Below are positions 9,965-17,355 of a stretch of 52,696 bases of DNA, piece after piece. Origin of the DNA: Sphingomonas sp. GM_Shp_1 (lineage in GTDB: Bacteria > Pseudomonadota > Alphaproteobacteria > Sphingomonadales > Sphingomonadaceae); contig NZ_JALNUR010000023.1 of assembly GCF_026540895.1 (NCBI RefSeq), positions 1-52,696 of the forward strand, read 5' to 3'. Position numbers and translations under genes: made by a program. Numbering within the stretch: position 1 is the first letter of the stretch; each line of letters opens with the position of its first letter. A model generated the notes under the pieces. It searched no databases. It saw only the letters and a program-made list of their open reading frames with translations, and was not told the DNA's origin.

Positions 9965-10812
9965 CGATCGGCTTTACCGGCGGCCGATTGGACCGCGCCG
10001 ATCCGTTGCGCCACGATCCTGAAGGGTTCGCTGCGGCCCTGGTCGATCCGGCGGCGCGGTTGCTGGTCTTGCGCGACTATCAGCCGGAAATGGCGGAGGG
10101 GCGGCTGGTCTGGGCCCATATCGCCCCCGATGCCGTGCCCGAGGACCATGTCCTGCTCGGCATCGAGGAGGGCACGCCCCATTTCGCCAAGCTGACCGGC
10201 CAACCGGCGGTGGGCCGCTCGTTCGAGATGATCGCCGCGCTCCATGCGCTGGCGGCGGGGGAGGCGGCGACCTATGCGGCGGCGCGTTCGGTGGTGGACT
10301 GGCATGCGCGCCATCGCTTCTGCGCGCGGTGCGGGGCGGAGACGGTGCCGTTCCGCGCGGGCTGGGGGCGCCAATGCCCCGCTTGCGGGACCGAGCATTT
10401 CCCGCGCGTCGATCCGGTGGTGATCATGATCGCCGAGCATGGGGGCCGTGCGCTGCTCGGTCGCCAGCCCGCCTTTCCGCCGGGGCGCTATTCCGCGCTG
10501 GCGGGGTTTCTGGAGCCCGGCGAATCGATCGAGGAAGCGGTCGCGCGCGAGCTGTTCGAGGAAGCGGGAGTGCGGGTCGAGAATGTCCGCTACATCGCCA
10601 GCCAGCCCTGGCCGTTCCCGTCGTCGCTGATGATCGCGTGCGTGGCGGAGGCGGTGGACGATCGGCTGACCATCGACACGACCGAGCTGGAGGACGCGAT
10701 CTGGGTATCGCGGGACGAGGTGCGCGCGGCGCTGGCGGGGGATACGTCGCGCTTCGGCGTGCCGCCGGCCTATGCCATCGCGCATACGCTGCTGGAGACG
10801 TGGGCGAGATAA
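9961..10812 (+). CDS. nudC: NAD+/NADH diphosphatase NudC
   Basis: A 283-residue Nudix hydrolase that splits NAD(H) to NMN(H) and AMP and, in E. coli, removes NAD caps from RNA. The zinc ribbon is C121-x2-C124 and C139-x2-C142. The Nudix box spans about 182-204 (GFLEPGESIEEA, then REL-FEEAGV). SQPWPFPSS at 214-222 is the NADH-specific motif. It starts at a GTG that overlaps the stop of the serine hydrolase gene, which implies translational coupling. Its 3' end faces pheA across a family B repeat. Confidence 0.96.
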   Translation: MTIGFTGGRLDRADPLRHDPEGFAAALVDPAARLLVLRDYQPEMAEGRLVWAHIAPDAVPEDHVLLGIEEGTPHFAKLTGQPAVGRSFEMIAALHALAAGEAATYAAARSVVDWHARHRFCARCGAETVPFRAGWGRQCPACGTEHFPRVDPVVIMIAEHGGRALLGRQPAFPPGRYSALAGFLEPGESIEEAVARELFEEAGVRVENVRYIASQPWPFPSSLMIACVAEAVDDRLTIDTTELEDAIWVSRDEVRAALAGDTSRFGVPPAYAIAHTLLETWAR

Positions 10813-10929
10813 CTCCTCCCCTGCAAGGGGGGGGGACCGCCGCGAAGCGGTGGTGGAGGGGTGTCCCCGCTAACCGTGACACCCCTCCGTCAGGCCTGCG
10901 GCCTGCCACCTCCCCTTGCAGGGGAGGAA
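10813..10929. repeat. Intergenic repeat family B, copy 1
   Basis: The element starts CTCCTCCCCTGCAAGG and ends with CCTTGCAGGGGAGGA as its inverse, with inner half-sites CGCGAAGCGGTGGTGGAGGG and CACCCCTCCGTCAGGCCTGC. The whole 117 bases can fold into one branched structure. It occupies the gap between the convergent genes nudC and pheA, where it may stop transcription from both sides. Confidence 0.85.
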
Positions 10930-10941
10930 TGGGGCACCCCG

Positions 10942-11832
10942 TTACCCCCGCTCGCGCGCCTGGGCGTAGGTGCCCAGCATCCGCACCCATTTGCTGTGGA
11001 AGCCCAGTTCCTCGATCGCCCGGTCGAAAGCGGGTTCGCCCGGCTTGCCGACCACGTCGCAATAGAATTCGGTCGCCGCGAAGCTCCCTGAGCGCTGATA
11101 GCTTTCCAGCTTGGTCATGTTGACGCCGTTCGTGGCGAAACCGCCCATCGCCTTGTAGAGCGCAGCGGGGATGTTCTTCACCTCGAAGATCAGGCTGGTC
11201 ATCCACGGTCCGTCGTCGACCGGCGGCTGGCTGCCCCGTGCCAGCGCGACGAAGCGGGTCATGTTGCGATCGCCGTCCGATACGTCCTCGGCCAGCAGGT
11301 TCAGCCCGTACAGCTCGGCGGCGCGCGGGGGGGCGAGGGCGGCGACGCTGGGATCGCCCATCTCCGCCACGCGCGCCGCCGCGCCCGCCGTGTCGGCATA
11401 GGCGATGGGGCGGATACCGTGGGCGCGCAGCCAGTGGCGGCATTGACCCAGCGCCTGCGGATGGCTCATCGCCTCCGCCAGTTCCTCGCGCGTGCCCGTC
11501 GCCATCAGCGCGTGGCGGATCGACAGGAAATGCTCGCCCACGATCGCCAGCCCGGATTCGGGCAGCAGGAAGTGGATGTCCGCGACCCGCCCGTGCAGCG
11601 AATTCTCGATCGGGATGATCGCCCGGTCGGCCTTGCCGCTCTTCACCGCGTCCAGCGCGTCGGCGAAGTCGAAACAGGGCAGCGGCAGGCCGTCGGGATA
11701 GGCCTCCATCGCCGCGACATGGCTGTTCGCGCCCGGCGCGCCCTGAAAGGCGACGGCGCGGTGCGGCTCGGCCAGCGCGGCGTTCGTCATCGCCTCGACG
11801 ATCGGGCGGGCGGGGGCGGCATAATTTTCCAT
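10942..11832 (-). CDS. pheA: Prephenate dehydratase
   Basis: A 296-residue cytosolic enzyme converting prephenate to phenylpyruvate in phenylalanine synthesis. The PDT domain runs from VAFQGAPGANSH (27-38) through IPIENSLHGRV to the catalytic TRF at 192-194. A C-terminal ACT domain, about 213-290, contains the ESYQRSGSF motif that binds phenylalanine for feedback inhibition. There is no chorismate mutase domain, as is normal for alphaproteobacteria. It is divergent from the cytochrome c gene across 128 bases without a repeat. Confidence 0.96.
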   Translation of the reverse strand: MENYAAPARPIVEAMTNAALAEPHRAVAFQGAPGANSHVAAMEAYPDGLPLPCFDFADALDAVKSGKADRAIIPIENSLHGRVADIHFLLPESGLAIVGEHFLSIRHALMATGTREELAEAMSHPQALGQCRHWLRAHGIRPIAYADTAGAAARVAEMGDPSVAALAPPRAAELYGLNLLAEDVSDGDRNMTRFVALARGSQPPVDDGPWMTSLIFEVKNIPAALYKAMGGFATNGVNMTKLESYQRSGSFAATEFYCDVVGKPGEPAFDRAIEELGFHSKWVRMLGTYAQARERG

Positions 11833-11960
11833 GGGTCAGCGGCCTAATCGCGGCGCGACACGCGATCAAGCGGGGAAGCCGAGACACAAAACTTGCCGTC
11901 CGCGAAAGCGGCACCTAAGGTCCGCGTTCAGGAGAGATATTGGCGGGGCAGCGAAAAGCG

Positions 11961-12671
11961 ATGGACCTAAAGACCAATACGATCGCGGGATGGGTGCTGG
12001 GCGCGGCAGGCGCGGCACTGGGCCTTTCGATCGTCGGCGGCATGATGTTCCACGACGAACGGCCGGAAAAAATGGGCTATGCGATCGAGGGTGTCGAGGC
12101 CGAGGGCGGCGGCGGGGCCGCGGCGGAGGTGCCGATCGCGTCGCTCCTGCCCACCGCCGATGCAGCCAAGGGCGCGGAAGTGTTCAAGAAATGCGCCGCC
12201 TGCCACACCATCAACCAGGGCGGCGCGAACGGCATCGGCCCCAATCTCTATGCCACCATGGGCGAGGCGATCGCGCAGGGGAAGGCGGGGTTCGCCTTTT
12301 CCGACGCGCTGAAGGCGGTCGGCGGCAATTGGGACTGGGACAAGATGAACGCCTGGCTGACATCCCCGCGCAAGTTCGCGCCCGGCACCAAGATGACCTT
12401 CGCCGGTCTCTCCAATCCTCAGGACCGCGCGAACGTGATCCTGTACCTCAACCAGCAGGGATCGAACCTGCCGCTGCCCGCCGCCCCGGCGGCCAAGGAA
12501 CCGGCGGCGGCGGGCGACGCCCCGGCCAATGGCGCCGACGCGGCGGTCAACAAGGTCGAGGAGGATGTGCGCGGCGATACCGGATCGATCGCCAATACCG
12601 GCACGCCGGCCAAGGGCGCGCCCTCGGTCGATCCGCAGGCCGCGATCGAGGGGGCCAAGGCGCCCCGCTGA
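11961..12671 (+). CDS. Membrane-anchored cytochrome c (CycM/c552-like)
   Basis: A 236-residue class I c-type cytochrome. An uncleaved N-terminal anchor at about 10-30 is followed by the haem site CAACH (C78, C81, H82) and the Met ligand M145 in GTKMTF. Relatives named CycM carry electrons from the bc1 complex to cytochrome c oxidase in the inner membrane. After the domain there is an Ala/Pro-rich tail of about 65 residues ending in KAPR. An in-frame TTG at 11940 has a perfect AGGAG 5 bases upstream and may be the real start; ATG 11961 fits the family N-terminus ([13 protein letters not shown]) better. Confidence 0.92.
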   Translation: MDLKTNTIAGWVLGAAGAALGLSIVGGMMFHDERPEKMGYAIEGVEAEGGGGAAAEVPIASLLPTADAAKGAEVFKKCAACHTINQGGANGIGPNLYATMGEAIAQGKAGFAFSDALKAVGGNWDWDKMNAWLTSPRKFAPGTKMTFAGLSNPQDRANVILYLNQQGSNLPLPAAPAAKEPAAAGDAPANGADAAVNKVEEDVRGDTGSIANTGTPAKGAPSVDPQAAIEGAKAPR

Positions 12672-12675
12672 TCCC

Positions 12676-13719
12676 GTGTCGCTGACCGACCTGATCGCGC
12701 GCATACCCGTTTTGCAGGCGCCGATGGCGGGGGTATCGACCCCCGCCATGGCGGCGGCGGTGAACGAGGCGGGCGGGATGGGCGCGATCGCGCTGGGGGC
12801 GAGCGGCGTGGAGCAGGCCGCCGCGATGATCGCCGAGACCCGCGCCCGGACCGAGCGGCCGTTCAACGTCAATCTCTTCGTCCATGCCCCGCCCGCCCAT
12901 GATCCGGCGCGCGAGGCGGCGTGGTGCGAGGCGCTGCGCCCCGCCTTTGCCGAACAGGGGGCCGAACCACCCCAGGGACTGCGCACCATCTATGCGAGCT
13001 TCGTCGATGACGACGCGATGCTGGCGCTGCTGATCCGGGCGCGCCCGGCGGTGGTCAGCTTTCACTTCGGCCTGCCCGGCCCCGAGCGAATCGCCGCGCT
13101 GAAACGGGCGGGATGCCTGTTGCTGGCGAGCGTCACCTCGCTGGACGAGGCGCGGGCGGCGGAGCGGGCCGGGATCGATGCCCTGGTCGCGCAGGGCTAT
13201 GAAGCCGGCGGCCATCGCGGCGTCTTCGATCCCGATGCGCGCGACGACCGGCTGGGGACACTGGCGCTGACTCGTATGCTGGCGAAGTGCGCCGAGCGGC
13301 CCGTCGTCGCGGCGGGCGGGATCATGGACGGCGCAGGCGTGTCGGCGGCCTTGGCGCTGGGCGCGGTGGCGGCGCAACTGGGTACGGCCTTCATCGCCTG
13401 TCCCGAAAGCGCGGCGGATGCGGCCTATCGCTCGGCGCTGATGGGGGAGGGGGCGGCGCACACCGTCATGACCCGTGCGATTTCGGGGCGGCCCGCGCGC
13501 TGCCTGCCCAATCGCTTCACCGCGCTGGGGGAGCGGCTGTCCGCCGTGCCGCCCGCCTATCCTATCGCCTATGATGCGGGAAAGGCGCTGAACGCCGCCG
13601 CCAAGGCGCGGGGCGAGCATGGCTATGGCGCGCAATGGGCAGGGCAGGGCGCGCCGCTCGCCCGTGCCATGCCTGCGGGCGAACTGGTCCGGACGATCGC
13701 TGGCGAGATGCGGCGATAG
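12676..13719 (+). CDS. Nitronate monooxygenase (2-nitropropane dioxygenase family)
   Basis: A 347-residue FMN-dependent TIM-barrel enzyme that oxidises alkyl nitronates. The N-terminus has [19 protein letters not shown], followed by FNVNLFVH and [15 protein letters not shown] holds the likely catalytic histidine, and [10 protein letters not shown] plus [11 protein letters not shown] bind the FMN phosphate. It uses GTG 4 bases after the stop of the cytochrome gene, so the two are probably co-transcribed though functionally unrelated. The physiological substrate may be propionate-3-nitronate, which is inferred from the family. Confidence 0.92.
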   Translation: MSLTDLIARIPVLQAPMAGVSTPAMAAAVNEAGGMGAIALGASGVEQAAAMIAETRARTERPFNVNLFVHAPPAHDPAREAAWCEALRPAFAEQGAEPPQGLRTIYASFVDDDAMLALLIRARPAVVSFHFGLPGPERIAALKRAGCLLLASVTSLDEARAAERAGIDALVAQGYEAGGHRGVFDPDARDDRLGTLALTRMLAKCAERPVVAAGGIMDGAGVSAALALGAVAAQLGTAFIACPESAADAAYRSALMGEGAAHTVMTRAISGRPARCLPNRFTALGERLSAVPPAYPIAYDAGKALNAAAKARGEHGYGAQWAGQGAPLARAMPAGELVRTIAGEMRR

Positions 13720-13761
13720 CGTCTATCCGCGCGCCAAATGGCTCCGGTGGAGAATGACGGG

Positions 13762-14832
13762 ATGAAGATGCTTGCGGCCTGGATGGCCCCCATGCTGGTC
13801 GTCGCGACCCCGATGGCGACGGCGGCGAGCCGATCGCCGATCCTGTTGTCCGAGTTCGTCGATGCGCAGGCCCCTTATCCCCAGGCTCATGCCTCGACCC
13901 TGGTGCAACTGCTCGACGGGACGCTGGCCGCCGCCTGGTTCGCCGGATCGGGGGAGAGCCGCCCCGATGTCCGCATCTGGTTCGCGCGGCGGGGGCCGGG
14001 GGGATGGAGCGCGCCGGTGCCGGTCGCGGACGGCGTGTCGCCGCAGGGCGACACGCGTTATCCGACCTGGAACCCGGTGCTGTTCCAGCCGCCGGGCGGA
14101 CCGCTGCACCTCTATTACAAGGTCGGGCCCAATCCGCGCGAATGGTGGGGCATGGTCATCCGCTCCGGCGACGGCGGTCGGACCTGGACAGCGCCCGAGC
14201 CGTTGCCGGATGGCGCACTGGGTCCGATCAAGAACAAGCCGGTGATCGCCGCCGATGGAAGTTGGCTGTCCCCCTCCAGCCGCGAAGAGGGAACGGCGGA
14301 GGCCAATATCTGGTCGCTGCGAATCGAGCGGAGCACCGATCAGGGAGGGCACTGGACGGTCGGCCCACGCATCGCCTCGCCCATGCATATCGAGGCGATC
14401 CAGCCCAGCATCCTGTTTCACAAGGACGGCAAGCTGGAACTGGTCGCGCGGACGCGGCAGGGGGCGCTGGCGCAAAGCTGGTCGCGGGACAATGGCGTCA
14501 CCTGGTCCCCGATCGCGGCGATCGACCTGCCCAATCCCAATGCGGGCACCGATGCGGTGACATTGGCCGATGGGCGGCAACTGATCGTCTACAACCACAG
14601 CGCCCATGCCCCGAATACGCCCGGCGACGGCCCGCGCTGGCCGCTCAATATCGGGTTGTCGGACGATGGGGTGCATTGGCGCAGCGTCCTGACGCTGGAG
14701 GCCAAGCCGATGCCCGACGGCTATGCCTATCCGGCGGTGATCCAGACGCGCGATGGGCTGGTGCATGTGACCTATACTTGGAACCGGCAGCATATCCGGC
14801 ATTTGGTGATCGATCCCAGGTTGTTGCGGTGA
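13762..14832 (+). CDS. Secreted BNR/sialidase-like beta-propeller protein
   Basis: A 356-residue protein with a signal peptide (MKMLAAWMAPMLVV to about 22) and a six-bladed propeller of the sialidase superfamily. Four Asp-box motifs are visible: SGDGGRTW (135-142), STDQGGHW (191-198), SRDNGVTW (241-248) and SDDGVHW (300-306). No clear arginine triad was identified, so the enzyme may be a different glycosidase rather than a neuraminidase. ATG 13762 is chosen because GGAG is 9 bases upstream. No transport or sugar catabolic genes are adjacent. Confidence 0.85.
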   Translation: MKMLAAWMAPMLVVATPMATAASRSPILLSEFVDAQAPYPQAHASTLVQLLDGTLAAAWFAGSGESRPDVRIWFARRGPGGWSAPVPVADGVSPQGDTRYPTWNPVLFQPPGGPLHLYYKVGPNPREWWGMVIRSGDGGRTWTAPEPLPDGALGPIKNKPVIAADGSWLSPSSREEGTAEANIWSLRIERSTDQGGHWTVGPRIASPMHIEAIQPSILFHKDGKLELVARTRQGALAQSWSRDNGVTWSPIAAIDLPNPNAGTDAVTLADGRQLIVYNHSAHAPNTPGDGPRWPLNIGLSDDGVHWRSVLTLEAKPMPDGYAYPAVIQTRDGLVHVTYTWNRQHIRHLVIDPRLLR

Positions 14833-14881
14833 CCTTGCGGCAAGGGATGCACTCGCCACGATGCTGGGCTAAACAGCGGGA

Positions 14882-15700
14882 ATGACCACCAAACCTCCCA
14901 TCGGTCGCGATACGCGGCTGTGCATGTCGCTGTCGGCGCGGCCCGGCAATTTCGGATCGCGCTTCCACAACCGCCTCTACGAGCTGACCGGGCTCGACTA
15001 TGTCTACAAGTCGTTCAGCACCACCGATCTGGCGGCGGCGGTGGGCGGAATCCGGGCGCTGAATATCCGGGGCTGCGCGATCTCGATGCCGTTCAAGGAA
15101 GCGGTGATCCCGATGCTCGACGGCCTCGCCGGGTCGGCGGCGGCGATCGACAGCGTCAACACGATCGTCAACGATGACGGGCGGCTGACCGGCTACAACA
15201 CCGACTATGCCGCCGTGGTCGAACTGATCGCCGATATCGACCGCGCGACGCCCTTCGTGCTGCGCGGGTCGGGTGGCATGGCCAAGGCCGTGGCGGCGGC
15301 GCTTCGCGACTCGGGTTTCGGCCAGGGCACCATCGTCGCACGCAACGAAGCGGTGGGACGCGGGCTCGCCGATCTCTATGGCTTTGCCTGGGCGAGCGAA
15401 TTGGGCGAGGGCGCGCCGCTGCTGATCAACGTCACCCCGATCGGCATGACCGGCGGCAATGAGGACCAGCTGGCCTTTCCCGAGGCGATGATCGCCGAGG
15501 CGGAGATCGCCTTCGACGTGGTGCAATATCCGCCCGAGACCCGGTTCCTGGGCGTCGCGCGGGACATGGGCAAGCGGGTCATCACCGGCACCGAGGTCGC
15601 GACCATCCAGGCGCTGGAGCAGTTCGTGCTCTATACCGGCGTGCGGCCCACGCCGGAGCAGGTCCAAGAGGCAGCGGAGTACGCCCGAAATATGGGGTGA
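14882..15700 (+). CDS. Shikimate dehydrogenase-like protein (AroE paralogue, HI0607 type)
   Basis: A 272-residue protein of the shikimate/quinate dehydrogenase superfamily. The catalytic lysine K72 lies in AISMPFKEAV and the aspartate D108 in GYNTDYAAV; the glycine-rich nucleotide loop is RGSGGMAKA at 128-136. The N-terminal sequence SLSARPGNFGSRFHNRLYEL differs from the SxSP entry motif of biosynthetic AroE and resembles the HI0607-like branch, whose role is not settled. The housekeeping aroE is therefore expected elsewhere. Confidence 0.88.
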   Translation: MTTKPPIGRDTRLCMSLSARPGNFGSRFHNRLYELTGLDYVYKSFSTTDLAAAVGGIRALNIRGCAISMPFKEAVIPMLDGLAGSAAAIDSVNTIVNDDGRLTGYNTDYAAVVELIADIDRATPFVLRGSGGMAKAVAAALRDSGFGQGTIVARNEAVGRGLADLYGFAWASELGEGAPLLINVTPIGMTGGNEDQLAFPEAMIAEAEIAFDVVQYPPETRFLGVARDMGKRVITGTEVATIQALEQFVLYTGVRPTPEQVQEAAEYARNMG

Positions 15701-15709
15701 TCGGGACAT

Positions 15710-15841
15710 TCCTCCCCTGAAAGGGGAGGTGGCAGGCCGCAGGCCTGACGGAGGGGTGTCACCGCTGATGATCGGACCCATCGCTGGCGGTTACACCCCT
15801 CCACCAGCTTCGCTGGTCCCCCTCCCCTTGCAGGGGAGGAT
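15710..15841. repeat. Intergenic repeat family B, copy 2
   Basis: Starts ATTCCTCCCCTGAAAGGGGA and has the left half GGTGGCAGGCCGCAGGCCTG-ACGGAGGGGTGTC and right half CACCCCTCCACCAGCTTCGC-TGG; it ends CCTTGCAGGGGAGGATTA. It sits between the convergent AroE-like and EVE genes and its last base touches the EVE stop codon. Confidence 0.87.
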
Positions 15842-16242
15842 TAATTTTGGGCCATCGCCATCAGCACCGCCCACTCCGCCTCGCCCACCGGCGACACCGA
15901 CAGCCGCGACTGGCGGAGCATCGGCAGGTCGGCGAGGCGCGTGTCCGCCTTCATCGCCGCCAGCGTGACGGGACGGGGGAGGGGGCGGTCGGGCGCGACT
16001 TGGACCGAAACCCAGCGGCCGTCCTCACCATCGGCCCGTGCCGCGCGGGTGATGGTCGCGATGCCGACCGCCGCTTTCTCCTTTCCGCTGTGATAGAAGA
16101 GGGCCGAGTCGCCGACCGCCATCGCGCGGAGATGCTTGGCGGCGGCGGCGTTGCGCACGCCGTCCCATTCGGTCGTGCCGTCGCGGACCAGATCGTCCCA
16201 GCCATAGCTGTCGGCCTCCGATTTCAGCAGCCAATGGGCCAT
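15841..16242 (-). CDS. EVE domain-containing protein
   Basis: A 133-residue protein made up of one EVE domain, a PUA-like fold that in relatives binds modified bases such as 5-methylcytosine or its derivatives. The N-terminal MAHWLLKSEADSYGWDDL and the DGVRNAAAAKHLRAM and GDSALFYHSGKE segments are the family hallmarks (Thy28/YlqB-like). In other bacteria stand-alone EVE proteins occur near genes for tRNA or cytochrome functions; here the neighbours give no clear hint. It is cytosolic. Confidence 0.93.
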   Translation of the reverse strand: MAHWLLKSEADSYGWDDLVRDGTTEWDGVRNAAAAKHLRAMAVGDSALFYHSGKEKAAVGIATITRAARADGEDGRWVSVQVAPDRPLPRPVTLAAMKADTRLADLPMLRQSRLSVSPVGEAEWAVLMAMAQN

Positions 16243-16381
16243 GTCGCCGCCTTCTCCTGAACCCTGACTAAACGCTGCATTCCAACGCCATTCAGCCCGA
16301 AGCGACTAGGAAAGGCAACACGGACGCAGCGTGCGCGTTTTGCCATCAGCGGACCGGGCGTTTGAGTATCGGAGGTTCGAG

Positions 16382-16765
16382 ATGAACGGAATGTTGAAGA
16401 AGCTGGGGATGGGCGTCGCGCTGGCCGCGACCGCGCTGACCGCTGCGGCCCCGGCCGAGGCGCAGCGTTGGGGTCGCGGCTGGGGCGGCTATTATCACCG
16501 TGATCGCGGCGGCGACGCGGTGGCGGGTGCGTTGCTGGGCGGCATCGTCGGCCTGGGCGTGGGCGCTGCCATCGCGAGCAGCAACCAGCCGCGCTATGTC
16601 GATCGCGGCTATTATTATAATCGCGGCTACGACCCCTATTACGCACCGCCGCCCCCGCCGCCGGTGTATCAGTATGAGTATCGCAGCTACGCGCCGCGCT
16701 GCTGGACCGATTGGCGCTGGGACCCTTATTGGGGCCGCAACGTGCAGGTCCGGGTCTGCAACTAA
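16382..16765 (+). CDS. Secreted glycine-zipper protein, hypothetical
   Basis: A 127-residue exported protein with a signal peptide ending APAEA-Q at about 27. A glycine-zipper helix follows at about 39-62 (DAVAGALLGGIVGLGVGAA), then a Tyr/Pro-rich segment with YYYNRGYDPYYAPPPPPP, and a Cys-containing end (RCWTDWRWDPYWG to VRVCN) that could form a disulfide. Such proteins are common in sphingomonad envelopes but have no known function. ATG 16382 has GGAGG 7 bases upstream. An intrinsic terminator follows directly. Confidence 0.85.
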   Translation: MNGMLKKLGMGVALAATALTAAAPAEAQRWGRGWGGYYHRDRGGDAVAGALLGGIVGLGVGAAIASSNQPRYVDRGYYYNRGYDPYYAPPPPPPVYQYEYRSYAPRCWTDWRWDPYWGRNVQVRVCN

Positions 16766-16773
16766 ATCCCATG

Positions 16774-16804
16774 GCGGCGTCGGGATCACCCGGCGCCGCT
16801 TTTT
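16774..16804 (+). terminator. Intrinsic terminator
   Basis: An 11-bp stem GCGGCGTCGGG / CCCGGCGCCGC with one wobble and an ATCA loop is followed by five T. It ends the glycine-zipper gene and separates it from the DUF3297 gene. Confidence 0.88.
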
Positions 16805-16841
16805 CTTGGCAGCGGCATCGAGTCGGCGTTAAGGCCGGGAC

Positions 16842-17117
16842 ATGACCGATACCGTTCCCGATCGCCTGTCCACCAACCCGGACAGCCCCTATTTCGACCA
16901 GGACCTCCTCTCGCGTGGGGTCGGCATCCGCTTCAAGGGTGCGGAGCGCCGCGACGTCGAGGAATATTGCATTTCCGAAGGCTGGATTCGCGTCGCGCTG
17001 GGCAAGAAGGTCGACCGCCATGGCCGCCCGCTGACCCTGAAGCTGAACGGCGAGGTCGAGGCGTGGATCGAGAATCCGGCCGATGACGCCGAGGGTTCGG
17101 ACGAAGCCGAGGCCTAA
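16842..17117 (+). CDS. DUF3297 family protein
   Basis: A 91-residue acidic cytosolic protein. MTDTVPDRLSTNPDSPYF, RGVGIRFKG, VEEYCISEGWIRV and RHGRPLTLKLNG match the DUF3297 family, which is widespread in proteobacteria and has no established function. It has its own short leader after the preceding terminator, so it is probably transcribed alone. The 3' end runs into a family C inverted repeat that separates it from the convergent ABC-F gene. Confidence 0.93.
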   Translation: MTDTVPDRLSTNPDSPYFDQDLLSRGVGIRFKGAERRDVEEYCISEGWIRVALGKKVDRHGRPLTLKLNGEVEAWIENPADDAEGSDEAEA

Positions 17118-17129
17118 TTACTTGGCGTA

Positions 17130-17236
17130 CCCCGGCGAAGGCCGGGGTCCAGTTGCTGTGTGCGGGCGATGGCCTCCCACGCGCCGGTTGGCGCGCCACC
17201 GGCGTCGTAGAAACTGGACCCCGGCCTCCGCCGGGG
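17130..17236. repeat. Long family C inverted repeat
   Basis: Two 25-base arms, 17130-17154 and 17212-17236, are reverse complements with one mismatch. Each arm contains its own small hairpin (CCCCGGC-GAA-GGCCGGGG type). The 57-base centre holds another near-palindrome around TGGCGCGCCA. The element lies between the convergent DUF3297 and ABC-F genes. Confidence 0.88.
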
Positions 17237-17271
17237 AACAAGTAGGTTTTGGGGAGGGCGGTATCCTCAAC

Positions 17272-17347
17272 GTCCGTTCAGCCTGAGCGAAGTCGAAGGC
17301 CACGGCAATCCCCCGCCGCACTTCGACTTCGCTCAGTGCGAACGTAG
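17272..17347. repeat. Intergenic repeat family A, copy 4
   Basis: A compact copy: left half GTCCGTTCAGCCTGAGCGAA-GTCGAAGGCCA and right half GCACTTCGACTTCGCTCAGT-GCGAACG separated by about 20 bases. It abuts the 3' end of the ABC-F gene. Confidence 0.83.
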
Positions 17348-17355
17348 GGTGCGGA

